Source of the DNA: Polyodon spathula
Lineage: Eukaryota; Chordata; Actinopteri; Acipenseriformes; Polyodontidae
Assembly: GCF_017654505.1 (NCBI RefSeq)
Contig: NC_054536.1
Span: 13,452,794-13,516,793, forward strand
DNA length: 64,000 nucleotides
Reading direction: 5' to 3'
Of the stretch, positions 24,803 to 36,209 are shown in pieces; position 1 is the stretch's first letter; each line of letters starts with the position of its first letter. A program made the translations under genes and the position numbers. Under the pieces are notes generated by a model, which ran no database searches, was not told the origin of the DNA, and saw only the letters and a program-made list of their open reading frames with translations.

Positions 24803-26156
24803 AATAATGTGCGTGTAATTATAAATAATAAAATGCATTATCACCTGACTTTTATACTTGGGTATGTTAGCTAAACAGGACAACATTTACCAAAGAGAAC
24901 ATATAAAGTACCTGTACTGGGTTTGTTGGTGTTTGTACGTATGGTATTGGCGACCATTGTTGCTTTTTCAATATAAAAAAGTTTGGTCTTTTTTACTAAA
25001 TTTATGGCATTTAGGCTGGAAATATTTGCTGCTTAGTGGAGAAAGGAATCGAGGCATTAATATCCAAACTCTTGGAGAGACTAAACCTTTGCTGCTGTTT
25101 GGAATGCTCCTAACAAGTTAAATACTTTGGCTGCTAGGGTTGTTGCAGACAATTGAGCGACAGTAATTTTGGTAAATCCAGCCCAATATGTTTTGTAAAG
25201 ATGTTAAACTGTGCAACATATCACATTGTTGTTGTTTAAAAAAAAAAAAAAAAAAAAAAGAGAAAAGAGAATGATAGTGGGTGCCATCTGTAAACTGCAA
25301 TTGAAACTGTCAAATAGAGTATTATCTTAAATGGTTTCAAGATGGAGTTTTGTTAAGTGTTTGGTCATTTTGGAAACATTGCTTTCCTTTAGATAACCAT
25401 ACATAGCTAGTATTACAAAGCTTTATTGTACAGTGACTCTTTAAGGCATGTCTCATTATCTACCTTGGAGCACTGGGATGTATTATCTGCCTTCTGACAG
25501 CTAATCTGCCATTGAACCTAGAGTTAAAGGCTACCGATGTCTGTTAGACTTTGTAAGTGTCTCTTATTAGTGAATACATTCAACACCTGGAAAACTGAGC
25601 TATTTTTCTTTTTGTGGAATTATCTATAGCAGATTGTTACAACACCTGATATTGAAGTGATAGAGCACCAATCCATTTAGAAGATGTCAATGCATTTCTG
25701 TATTCTAATTTGACCTGTATATACTTACTTTAATCCAGACTAGATATGTGACATCTAATACAAATCTCATAAAGCCATGTACTCCACTGAGCATCATGCA
25801 CAAGATGATGCTGCCTATTGGGCTTGGTGACTACATGCTACTATAATCTTTACTGATCTTGGAATACCCTTCCAAAGATAACATTAAGATGGAGGAACAA
25901 GAGGGATCTTTGTTTCTTTTGAAATATAATCCCAAGTGTTTAGATGTTTTCCACTGTGGGAATTCCTAAATAATAAAAGTCGTAAAAGCACAAAAACAAA
26001 AACTCAAAACCTCAACTGCAGTGCAACACTGTTCATTATCTTAGTGTTCAAGAGAATTTCAATCAGCCTGGCAGCCATTCTAAACACAGGCTGACCACGT
26101 GGTAGCAGTATATAAGTGTTGGCTTTCATGTACTTTTTAATATCTCTTCTCAAGTG
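24803..26156. other. Intron, nothing recognised
   Basis: AT-rich sequence with a poly(A) run at 25239-25259. Short frames near 24858-25121 lack any motif. Confidence 0.5.
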
Positions 26157-26545
26157 CGAAGAGATTTACGATTATACTGTATTTACAGTATAATCGATTA
26201 TACTGTATATACAGTATAATCGTAAATCTCGAAAAACTACTCACTTCTAAATCTTTTGTAGTCATTTTTGTATTACTTTAGTATTAATACATGTTAATTT
26301 GGATTCATTTGCTGCTTTTTTCTGACTTTATGTGAACAAAAAGAAGCACATTTGCCCATTTTCCCATTGGAAATAGTGATATTTTGAAATATCACTGTCC
26401 TGGTCACAAAAGCAAAGTTTGTGGGGAATAACAGCCATTTTCTATAGTTTTGAGGCATAAGCAATTAGGAAATAATACTTACTACCCAGGAACAAAAAAA
26501 AAAAAAAAAAAAAAAAAAAATGTTACACGGTGTAATCATACTTTG
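26157..26545 (+). repeat. Palindrome-led dispersed repeat, copy 1
   Basis: Shares long blocks with 56022-56475, for example 'cattttcccattggaaatag' and 'gcataagcaattaggaaata'. It ends in an A-run followed by 'tgttacacggtgtaatcat', itself a short palindrome, which recurs inverted at 56033-56050. No protein is encoded. The termini and palindromes suggest a non-autonomous DNA element, but the superfamily is unknown. Confidence 0.75.
26161..26230. repeat. 70-bp near-perfect nested palindrome
   Basis: The whole segment is its own reverse complement with one pair of mismatched bases. Each half is also a palindrome built from CGATTATACTGTA and its complement. It can fold as one long hairpin or two side-by-side hairpins. 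It forms the left edge of the dispersed repeat at 26157-26545. Confidence 0.9.
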
Positions 26546-27104
26546 TAAATTCACATAACAGTAAAAAAGGAAACCAAGTCTTAATCAAAAAATCTGAATA
26601 CATAAAACAATGAAGTAAGGCAATTCAGTATTACAGTAGCCAATGTGTTCAATTTTTTTTTAAGCTCCATCTTTTTCAGCAAGCTTAGTTTCCATGCCTT
26701 GTTTAGAAGCATGCATGAAGTGTTTTTTGTAACACAATTGCTATATGCTAAGAAAGGATTCACTTGGTATCAAGCTTCTAGTTTTTTCTTTTTCAACCCT
26801 GTCCCATTTTCATTATTCTTTGTAATGCTATACAAAAATATATAATTATGCTATACAATTAGGTCTTATAATACAATGGGACTTGATTAAATACACTCCC
26901 TTGTGAAAATTGATGGCTACATTCAATTAACAGATATGTGAGTTCAAGATTAGAAATTGATTTACTATTGATAGCAGTAGCAAGATATTGTACAGACTTT
27001 CACTTTAGCACAGAACACAGCACTGCCAAACAAACGTGAACCGTGTCAGTACTGTCATTACAACACGTTATTACTAAAAGATAACAAAGTGGCATTCAAT
27101 CTAG
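26546..27104. other. Intron, nothing recognised
   Basis: AT-rich sequence with no feature. The overlapping frames at 26581-26845 are T-rich shadows. Confidence 0.5.
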
Positions 27105-27360
27105 CCTTACCTTGGCTGACTTGCCCTAACAGGTAACACGGCATTTAATTTGTAAGGAGTAATCAGGGTGTTCTCTCTGTCTCTCATTTTCCCCTCTCTC
27201 TGTATCTTGCAGAGCTAGCGGCACAGCTGCTCCCAATCCTTAGAGAACCACTCGACTGGAGGCTCTGAGTGCTTCAAGCCTTTCAGCTCTTACTGCTGTG
27301 CTCCTCTGATTGGCTGACACTTTGGCTGTGTGTAAGCTTAGCTTTGTCTTATATCCTCTT
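27105..27360 (-). promoter_or_regulatory. Candidate 5' non-coding exon or promoter of CDH18
   Basis: A less AT-rich, non-repetitive block. On the minus strand it ends in a strong donor (CCAAG then GTAAGG, GT at 27110-27109), preceded by a purine-rich leader-like stretch (27165-27210). A CCAAT box (CCAATCAGAGG) lies at 27303-27313 and a TATA-like 'gatataag' near 27347-27354. This could be the leader exon that the acceptor at 6529-6530 requires. Reading the plus strand instead, 27170-27212 is an equally good polypyrimidine tract plus TTGCAG acceptor, so an unrelated plus-strand non-coding exon (27213-27366) is possible. No frame is open through either version. Confidence 0.35.
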
Positions 27361-28160
27361 CTCTCAGGTACTTTAGGGCAAGAAATTCAAGCACTGGAAA
27401 GAGGCCGTAGTCCCTTTCAGGCAAAGTCACTCTGAAGGAAACTTAATTTATAAAAATGCTATGATGTGTAAGTGCAAGGCCTCTCTAGACAGGGACACCT
27501 TTGAGAGATGGAGAGGGCTTGACAAAGGCGTTAGTATATCAGTTAAGCATAAAAAGGGGCAAGAAATATGGGCTGATCTAATTTTAAGTAGGTGTACAGA
27601 GAAGACTGAAACAAGAAAATAAAAAATGTGTTTTCACATACTCAGTTCAAAGTCACCTAAACACCTAACTCCTGCCTCATTCATCATCAAACCCCTGCTT
27701 CTCTCTGGGAGATTTAGCTCATGAGATGTCCTTCTAAATCAAGGCCAGAAGATGTCATCTTTTGTTCTAAGATTGCAAGCAACCCCGCAGGTCAGCCAGA
27801 GTGTTGAAAATGCAAAACTAAACAGGGTCTGTGTCTGAACATTACCTATGGTATTATAAATTATAGTGCAGTATTTAATTTATATGGTGTCAGAGAGACC
27901 ATAGTGCTGATTCATTTAAAATCCATGGTGAAATCTGCAGACCGTCTGCCTATTGTCTCCTACAGTTTTAACCAGCTATTAATAAAAGGAACAAAGCCTG
28001 TTTTTTAATTTTTTTTTACAACCATGGTTAGGACATAAAAATGCACTTGAGACAAATGTAAAGGTAAGATTTATTCAAATTATTGTGTTAGCTGCAATTA
28101 TTTATGCATTGTTGACTACAACAGTAACAATAGAGTGCAGCTATCTGCAAATTGTATTAC
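27361..28160. other. Intron or upstream sequence, nothing recognised
   Basis: Moderately mixed composition with no frame or repeat identified. Confidence 0.45.
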
Positions 28161-28164
28161 AAGG

Positions 28165-28920
28165 GTTTGCAACACCACTGCGCCCAGCATAGAAAACAGA
28201 CTGCATGTGTCCGGATAGGTAAGAGGACATCCAGGAGAAACTGGTTGCAGAGATTCCAGCATACTTCTGAAGGCGGTCAAGAAGAACGCCATTATGCCGT
28301 GGTGTCAAAAGCAGCTGCTAGGTCAAGGAGGACAAGCACAGAGGGAGCACCAGCATCAGCATTGAGCAGGAGATCATTCACAATCTGGAGCAGAGTAGTA
28401 TTAGACTGTAGAGATTCAAGCAGATTGTTGTCCATGAGATTCTTCATCATCTGATTGACTACAGCCCTTTTGAGAGTTTTTGAGAGAAAAGGGAGATTGG
28501 AGATGGCAAGCTTAAGGGCAGCAGGAACTGAGCCAGAGTCCAGGGTCAGGTTGAGAGTGTGCATAATGGAGAGAGCAAGATCAGAAGCACAGAGATGGAC
28601 AAGGTTAGTCAGCTAGGGGTCCAGGGAGAATGTGGCAGTAGTTGATTTCAATAGTAAACCAGAGACATCAGCAATGGATAGGGGCAAGAAGGAGGAGAGG
28701 GCAGGAGGGGCATCCACAGGAGCGTTGAGGTGGTCAAGTAGTAAACTGAGTTTGTGGTGGGTGAGCGTAGAATAAATGTTGTCAATTTTGTTCCAAAAGA
28801 AAGCGGAGAAATCATGAAGGGTAAGAGAGGAGGACGGACCAGAGTTCGATCTGTCGGTGGCTGGATGCAGGATTTGGTCAGTGGTTTTAAAGAGAACATT
28901 GGGTTTACTGCATTATTTTC
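28165..28920 (-). mobile_element. L2-like LINE fragment (reverse-transcriptase N-terminal region)
   Basis: Minus-strand translation shows F-W-N-K-I-D-N-I-Y near 28780, G-S-V-P-A-A-L-K near 28525, S-N-L-P-F-L-S-K, then V-L-L-D-L-A-A-A-F-D-T near 28300. This is the order found at the start of the L2 reverse transcriptase. Similarity continues in another frame to about 28175 (S-S-Y-L-S-G motif). The blocks before N-L-P-F-L-S-K and around Q-S normally carry more residues (the G-F-R segment is missing), so short deletions are present as well as a frameshift near 28290 and a stop near 28615. Both ends are truncated. Confidence 0.8.
28292..28564 (-). pseudogene. L2-like reverse transcriptase remnant
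   Basis: A 90-residue open piece of the LINE fragment. It holds the fingers/palm motif L-L-D-L-A-A-A-F-D-T, the metal-binding region of motif A, but stops before motifs B and C (the catalytic F-A-D-D box is absent). Internal deletions remove part of motif 1/2. It is non-functional on its own. Confidence 0.78.
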
Positions 28921-29954
28921 TCTTTTCATGTTCCAAATGTGGTACCTGAACTGTGGCAATCTGAGGTTCATTGGGAAAATAGAGTCCTGTATCTTCTCAC
29001 TAGTATCAATGTACAGGAGATGGCTATATGTGTCTTCTCTCGAATGCCATTCTTTTCAGAGGGTCACATGTTATGTTTATTTGACTTTTAAATGACCTGG
29101 TTTGACAATTGTATAGGTGACGTGACCCATCTTCCGTAAAATATGGAAAGACCTTGTCAACAGTTTTACTTACTGATACTCATAGTAGTAATATGCCTTT
29201 AGGAAGTATTAAATAAATCCACTCATTAATGTATTGATTTTAAAACACGAAAATCTGTCCCCTCACCTCTACAACTGATAACCAATCAATCTTGATTACC
29301 TTCTGCATTGATTTTTTTAAAAGCCGACTGGAAGCGAATTTTCCTCTCATCCAGGGAGCTGACATGTTTTCTGCTGTACTGGTGTACCGAGGCCGTAAAC
29401 TGACAATGATTTACAGCCTCATATGGCAGTAGAAATGTTACTATTTAAAACAATTTTCCAAAACAGCTGGAATTTCGTAAAGGGGCTCCCACTTCATGAT
29501 TTATTATAGACACATGTCACCATTTAAAGTGGTTTCCTTTTTGCTAAGCATCCATACAGCCTGTGTCTCTTTTCAGGCAGTCAGACTACGTGACCTCTTT
29601 TCACTTATAATTCTGGCTTTTCCTTAGAGAATTGAACAGTCAGATGAGGTGATTTTCAGTCTGAATAAATCCAATCCATTCAAGATGTTCTGCACAGAGA
29701 CCTACAACTCATTAATAAACTGTATTTATCAACATCCAGGTTGCACACAAGCTTTTCCTTTTAAGTACTTTATCATGTTGAAAACTAAACATTCCTTTAC
29801 CAAGAAACAGTATGGTATTTAGTGACTCCTGTCAGCTATTAATACATGTATCTTTTACTTCAAGTACACACAAGGGTCAAGTAATGATGCTGTATATAGA
29901 AACAGCAACACCATCTCTCAAAGTATTTACAGTAAATGGTAATAATCTATAATA
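28921..29954. other. Non-coding, possibly conserved segment
   Basis: No repeat was recognised. The part 29290-29690 is non-repetitive and more balanced in composition than its surroundings, the kind of sequence in which developmental enhancers are found, but nothing in it proves function. Confidence 0.35.
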
Positions 29955-30198
29955 ATAGTAATCCTTATATAGCACCTTTCATAGTGGAGCACCATTACAA
30001 GCTACAAGACTAGGGGGTGCGAACTATGAATCAGTTGCAAAGTCACTTACAACAACGTCTCACCAGAAAGACGGAGCACAAGGAGGTTAAGTGACTTGCT
30101 CAGGGTTACACAATGAATCAATGGCTGAGCTGGAATTTGAAGTGGGGACCTCCTGGTTACAAGGCCGTTTCTTTAACCACTGGACCACACAGACTCCT
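29955..30198 (-). repeat. tRNA-headed SINE with L2-type tail, copy 1
   Basis: Read on the minus strand, it starts with a tRNA-like head: an A-box region GTCCAGTGGTTAAAG and a degenerate B box. A MIR/CORE-like body follows ('aagtcacttaacctccttgt'), then a tail with 'ctatgaaaggtgctatata', as in L2 LINE 3' ends, and an ATA-rich terminus. It aligns over its length with 36210-36459. The head-body-tail layout fits a SINE mobilised by an L2-type LINE. Confidence 0.8.
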
Positions 30199-30862
30199 AT
30201 GACAGCTTTCTTAACAAATTCAACAGAAAACTAAGGCGGGCGAAGTTAAAAAGAAACAAAGAAATAAACTGTACTGAAACAATTCTCAGATGCAATGCAA
30301 GGATAATTCCACTTCCTTCAAGATTCTTGCTCTTGGGTAAACTGTGACCCTCCCACGCATCTGGAGTTGTTGCATCACGTAGTCTTGGTTTGAAAAATGC
30401 CTTAAGGTAACCCAGCTTCTCTAGGATCTCAGTGTTGGCTTACCCAAATGAACTGAATAGAATGGCCTAAAGTGCAAATTCAGTGTCAAATTGGCTGAGC
30501 TAAAAATGTCAGTCTCCCTCATTATCTCAAACTGGTAGTACCTCCCAGGAATTTGTGTCAAAGGGGGGGTTTCTATGTGTGTTCTAATTTTACTTGAGAC
30601 ATTGTGTTCTAGCCAAATGAAAAATGGCCCTCTACATGTCGGGTTTCCATTGTCTCAGTTTACTCAAGAAGATCCTCTTTTCACCTGACGTCATGCAAAC
30701 GAAGGGCAAAAGAGGAGATCGATATGCAAATTAGCCATGCTTCTCCTGCTGTTTTCGCAGATAGCTCTGGAAAATGTAGTTTCCATGCACAGAGAACCGA
30801 CACATGAGAGAATCACATCTGGGAATCCACTGTCAGGTGACATCTGGATTGAGTGAAACACT
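30199..30862. other. Non-repetitive stretch before piggyBac copy 2
   Basis: No gene or repeat recognised. It contains the CRE/octamer cluster annotated separately at 30686-30731. Confidence 0.45.
30686..30731 (+). promoter_or_regulatory. CRE plus octamer-motif cluster (candidate enhancer)
   Basis: A perfect CRE palindrome TGACGTCA lies at 30686-30693, overlapping an octamer-like ATGCAAAC at 30693-30700. A perfect octamer ATGCAAAT follows at 30724-30731. CREB/ATF and POU factors are known to bind such sites. Enhancer function is an inference from clustering only. Confidence 0.35.
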
Positions 30863-31177
30863 TTAACACTAGAACCGCCGCAGATATACTCATACCTAAA
30901 ACCGCCGAAGGCAGACATTTTGACGGTTACATTTTAACATAATATCAATATTAAAATGAGACAAACTATCGGCTACAACTCAAAGCTTTTATTCAGGCAC
31001 ATCATATCAAACATTTAAATGAACAATTAAACATAAAAGGGTTTATTTTCTAACTTCCCACATATAAAGCACTACTTCAAAAAATGAAAAAGTATAATAA
31101 AATAAAAAATTCTAAAGAAACTAGTGTGTAAACAGGTGTAAACAGGTATACGTACATATATAACTGTAAAAATGAAA

Positions 31178-31415
31178 TTATTTTTTTAAATTTAAAACAA
31201 AAGTAACGTTTTCTTGTGCATGTGTCACCCTTTGCAGCAATGAATTCAGGTTGAGCTGCAGCAGCTTGCTTGCAGTTTTCAGATGGAATTGTTTCTGCCG
31301 AAGTGCTGTGGCTAGCTTCAAGATGAAATCTCGCCTACTGATATTTCCCCTGGTGCAGTCCTTGTACAAAACGAAGGAATTGATGGCTACCAGGTCCAGT
31401 AGAGATAACAACCGA
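31178..31415 (-). pseudogene. piggyBac transposase fragment
   Basis: Minus-strand frame with L-D-L-V-A-I-N-S-F-V-L-Y-K-D-C and R-R-D-F-I-L-K-L-A, parallel to D-L-A-A-I-N-A-L-V-L-Y-K-E-C and R-D-F-I-L-Q-L-A in copy 1. No catalytic residues or C-terminal zinc-binding region remain. Upstream of Leu-Leu the frame is microsatellite translation (Tyr-Ile and Thr-His repeats). Confidence 0.75.
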
Positions 31416-31417
31416 CT

Positions 31418-31497
<80 letters not shown>
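31418..31497 (+). repeat. (TG)n(TA)n compound microsatellite
   Basis: About 14 TG units are followed by about 26 TA units, inside piggyBac copy 2. Confidence 0.95.
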
Positions 31498-31498
<1 letters not shown>

Positions 31499-31695
31499 CA
31501 ATAAAAAATAAAAAGGCAGACACAATGACTGGTGAGCAGGATTATAATGTCGTTATTTTCGAGATCCTCCCTTTCAAACGCTGTCAGTGTACTTAATATA
31601 TGTATTTAGGAAAAGTCATATTCAGACACACAGAGTAATTTCAATTTGAAAACCATAAACCATCAAAATGACTAGCGTGGTGATTCTAGTGTTAA

Positions 31696-31834
31696 AGCAC
31701 AGTGTTTTTTTTTTTTTTTTTTTTTTAATTGTTGAATGAATAAGCAGCCTCATATATGCTTAGGAAGTTATATTCCAATTAACAAAGTCATGTATATAAC
31801 ATGTAATATAACATGGAAAACTGAATACACATGC

Positions 31835-31887
<53 letters not shown>

Positions 31888-32021
31888 TGCAAATGTAACA
31901 GAAATAGAAATACAAACTTCAATCTGTACTGTCTGTGTAAGGGATTGAATGGGTTGTCGACAAGGAGAGTTTTACAAAAGATCCGACAGGCTGTTCTAAT
32001 TTTCCAGGTATTATATTATTA

Positions 32022-32062
<41 letters not shown>

Positions 32063-32065
32063 GCT
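31696..32065. repeat. Poly(T), (AAT)n and (ATT)n tracts
   Basis: A T run at 31704-31726, an (ATA)n array at 31837-31886 and an (ATT)n array at 32016-32062. The last two are complementary and about 130 bp apart, so they could pair. Confidence 0.9.
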
Positions 32066-35000
32066 TTCAACCTATTTTCATTAATATTGCTGTTTGGCAG
32101 AGCAAAGTTAATTTAAAAGGGGAATGAAGAGTACATGAAAAGCTGATCTTGCAAAACTAGACAGGGATCAATTGAAAATAGCTCATTTTTGCATGAGAGT
32201 AAGGGAGCGTTATATTAGAGTACAAAAAATCTTTGAAAGTCGGACTGATAATGTTTCACTCTTCTCCAGATTATGCAACATGCTGGCCATCATACTTCAA
32301 AACAATAGTAAAAAAAAATAAAATATGGTAGAATAGCCTGTATTGATTCCTGGGTATCTGGCGGGTCTTTGCGACATATGCCACAGTCTTATTATTTAAA
32401 TACAGCATGCAGCTCACCAGGATGCTTTTCATCAAAACTGAAACAGTAATGTATTTTACCTCACTACTGTTACTGCCTTCTGTTTTTAACTCAGTTTGCT
32501 TCCAGACATTCTTGTGAATTGTCTCCGGCTTCTGTCTTGTCTGGAGCTCCTGCTGGATATTCTACTGAGTAGACTCAAATTTCTGATTATAGTTTAAGAA
32601 AAAGCATTGATCTTTGCCGTCTGGGTTTGTGTGCACATGTTGTGTGCTGTGTATACAAATAAAGAGCTGTTCTACAAAATTCCACATTTAACATATTCAT
32701 AGCTTGTTTATATAATAAACAAAGACATTCCCACATACCGTTTAAGGCATTTACTCATCTTCTATTAGTATTGTATGTGTTTACAAGTTATACCTGCTTC
32801 TGTCTGGTCCAACTATATAGTCACCGAAGCCTAATAGCAAACATCTACTTAATACAATGAACCGAGAAAAAAGCAAACACCTGCTAAATAAAATGAAGTA
32901 TGAAATAAATAAAAAATAGGTGTGTCTACATGAGTACTGAATACAGACCAACAAATGTCAAAAACACAGACTTAATGTAGCTTATATTATTATCACTAAA
33001 ACATTACAACCTACAGTAGGCCTAAAACATCAAATAAAGATTAATTTACAAAGATACAACCTCAATTATGCAAATAAAAAAAAAAAAAAAACTATGTATG
33101 GAGGCAGTTTGCAGCCATCTGCTATCACACAGAGCATTACAGTTATGTGCTGCTTCTCATTTCCACTCGTGATTACTCACACCTGTTTTTTTCCCCCCCT
33201 TTTTGTGAACTGTGGTATTGCTTGGCATGTTAAAAAATACAGAGTTCTGATCAGCATTTCCAATCTGTCCAAGCTGGTACTGTTTGTTAGATTGGAGTCT
33301 AATAAAGAAATGTTGAAATTGTAGAAGGTTCTCTTTGAATTCCTCAGGAAGTTAATATAAAACGCTATACCATGGGTTACTGGTCAGTTACTCTTTTATA
33401 TTAAAACATGCATCAACTACATTTGAAGGACCTCATTTTGCTTTAGAAAACCAGATGGTTTAGTTTCAAATTATATAGCACTGTATCATGTTTTAAACAG
33501 TAAGTGAAGCTAACTGTTTGATACAAAAACAATTACTGATCGGTAAAAATAAATGGTGACGATTACATAGAACCAAAATGTAACATAAAAGCAAAGTAAG
33601 ATTTCATCTTACATTGGCTTGAAAAGGGAATTAATATTTTCATGATCAAGATTTAGACTCATTATTTCCCTGCCAGGTTCTTATGTAAAAAAATCAATAT
33701 TTTTTTTTTTTCCCTTGAGTCAGTAATAATGAATTATTAACCAATGATAACAACTAGAATGCTTGTTTTTTTTAATTTTATTTATTATATTAGTACTATA
33801 CTGTACAGTATGTCATATTGCTATAGTGCCTATTTAAGGTCAGAATGCTATTGTAGCATATAACTAAATGTAAACCTATTACAGTAAATAAAATTGTTGT
33901 ATAATTATTATAACTTAGGTTTGCCTAAATTAGCTAAGCTTTTTACTTTCAAATGCAATGTACGATAACCGCAGTATATCCTGACATGCCTGGAATTAGG
34001 GTGAGCTTACCTGTGATTTTTCCATGGAACCCACTGTTTATTTTACAAATGACATATAAATTCCACACAAAATATATACAAAAGTAAAAATGCAATCAAT
34101 ATATTGAATACACACATGCCAAAGTGTACCACACTCAATGTCATAGGTCTATAATTTTTTCTCCCTCAAATTATAGGTTGGAGATCCTATTGCTGGTTTT
34201 TGAGTGCATGTGTGTCTTTATAAAAGCATCTGGAATGTGCAACAGACGTGTTACTAAGGGACTAATTGAGCAGGTAGGCTCGCCCGGTGTTGGGTTGATC
34301 AGTCAGCCCAAAGCGACTGCACCACCATGCTACACAGAGGGGCGCTTTGTTGACATCAAGGAGGAGAGCATCCTCTCCATAGGATTATCTACACAAAATC
34401 CTTCCACTGAAAGATGATACTTGTGAAGGCATTGCCCAGACAGGAGTCACCATGTGAATACCGTGGTGCTGTGTTAATTTAGTTTGACAGGTAGTTTATT
34501 AACATTAGTTTGTCTGTTACTTTATTATTATAGTTTATTAACATACACTTGCCTATTGCTTTTCTTTTATTCTCTTAATTTCTTATGTTGATGCACATGA
34601 GTCATGACAAGTAATAAATATGTATTAATTTAGTGACTCATATTGTGCCTGGTGGTCAGCAGTATTATCAATGTTACATAACTGAAAGAAGCCAACCCTT
34701 TCCTTCCTAGTGAATTTAACTACATACACGACGGCTGCAGTAGTTAAAGTGGGGTGGTATACACCACTATGCATACCGGGAAGAAAAAACGGGGCAATAT
34801 GACATACCGACAAAAAAAAAAAATCTAGGAGGAAGAAAATAACATAGTGTTGTACCTCTGCAAAACACTTTGGCTTACCTGCAACTTGCTATCTTTTGGC
34901 CTTATGATTAAAAAAAAAAAAAAAAAAACTGGATAGCGATGTATTTTGTTCTCATTGTAGCTCATACCTTTTGTGCAAATCTTCTGTGCAAAACTTTGCA

Positions 35001-36209
35001 CTCAGCTTTCTGTTCATCCCCTGGCATCGACTTCACCTAGATGTATGTTGTCTCCCATTCTTTGTTCTAGCTGCAGAATCTTTTTTTTTTTTTTTTTTGC
35101 TTTTTGGTTCCTTTTTTCTGTCTATACTCATGCAAAATTTTCAAATACAGTATCTAGAGCCCCGGCGGAAGCAGACTGGCGTAACCATAGTAACAATCAG
35201 GTGGTCGTGACAAAAAAGAGCAATTCCTATCAATGGGCTTTAGCTGCAAACGCAGGCTACACTGTGGCACCTGCACTGTTATGCTGTTTCCCGCCCAGTG
35301 CAGCCTGCATCTTGTAATAGTTCCCTTCTCATTCCTGTAACAGCTTGAAATAATGTGTTGTTGAGTAGTCAGGTCCTTGTCACTTTTTAAAATCATTGGA
35401 CACAGAGATTCAATTTCTAGTTTAAACTTACAATTTTTGAACATTTCTGTTTGAAATGCGGTATGTTATCTTATTACCTCGAGATGCGGGACAAAGCGTC
35501 CAATTTAGGTACTGTCCCGCACAATGCAGGAGGGTTGTTCGCCCTAGATCAACCCTGCCTTAAGAAAACAGCCGGAGACGACTGTAGTACAGTATTTCAT
35601 GTTAGATTTCGAAATGTTATTTTTCAATTTGTCAGTTTTTGTCAGTATATGGAAAACTACAAAGCACTATGTAATTCAATGTGTTAGCGTAACATTATTC
35701 ATTTGACTTGATAAAGCTTTGGCCATAGCTATATGTCTTTCCAAATTGTGTTTTTTGACTAGAGTTAATAGCATAAATAATTAATGTTTTTTTACACAAA
35801 TTTGGAGGAAAACATGATATTTCCATGTGTTTCCATACTTAGGAAACAGTTGTGTACTCAAAGATGTTGTTTGGTAATGTAGGTTGGTCTTTAAAGCACA
35901 GTGAATGCAGTATGTTCAAAGTGAATTATTATTAATATGAAATTAAACAATTACATAATCTCTCCTCAGAAAAATGTAATGAATAGTTTATAACACATAA
36001 TGAAATGCAATTCATTCACATCTTGTCAATATCTCAATGATGTTTCCAAGTTAACTATTTCAGTAATTACATTTCGTTAAATTAATTGATCATACAACTT
36101 GCATTGACTAAAGTTACAGATCTATTTTCAGTTTGTGAGCTAAAACTAAAAGATGTTTGTTTTTCTTTCCATTTGTTAGACAAGCAAAACACACAGCACT
36201 ATATGCTTA
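32066..36209. other. Intron or upstream sequence, nothing recognised
   Basis: AT-rich with scattered homopolymers (33076-33091 A, 34911-34928 A, 35081-35098 T). Frames at 34124-34417, 34971-35317 and 35451-35687 have no domain or splice support. No repeat pair or terminal repeat was seen. Confidence 0.5.

Larger units (their letters stand above)
30863..31695 (-). mobile_element. piggyBac-type transposon, internally degraded copy 2
   Basis: Flanked by TTAA at 30863-30866 and 31692-31695. The ends read TTAACACTAGAACCGCC on the left and TTAACACTAGAATCACC on the right (reverse complement), matching copy 1 at 13306-14712. The minus strand keeps a short transposase C-terminal piece. The coding part then runs straight into a TG/TA microsatellite at 31418-31497, and only about 200 bp of right-end sequence follows. 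At 833 bp it is a non-autonomous derivative. Confidence 0.88.

Noticed and set aside
31178..31525. 115-residue frame with Tyr-Ile and Thr-His repeats
   Set aside because: The N-terminal half is translation of the TG/TA microsatellite; only the C-terminal part is a transposase remnant.
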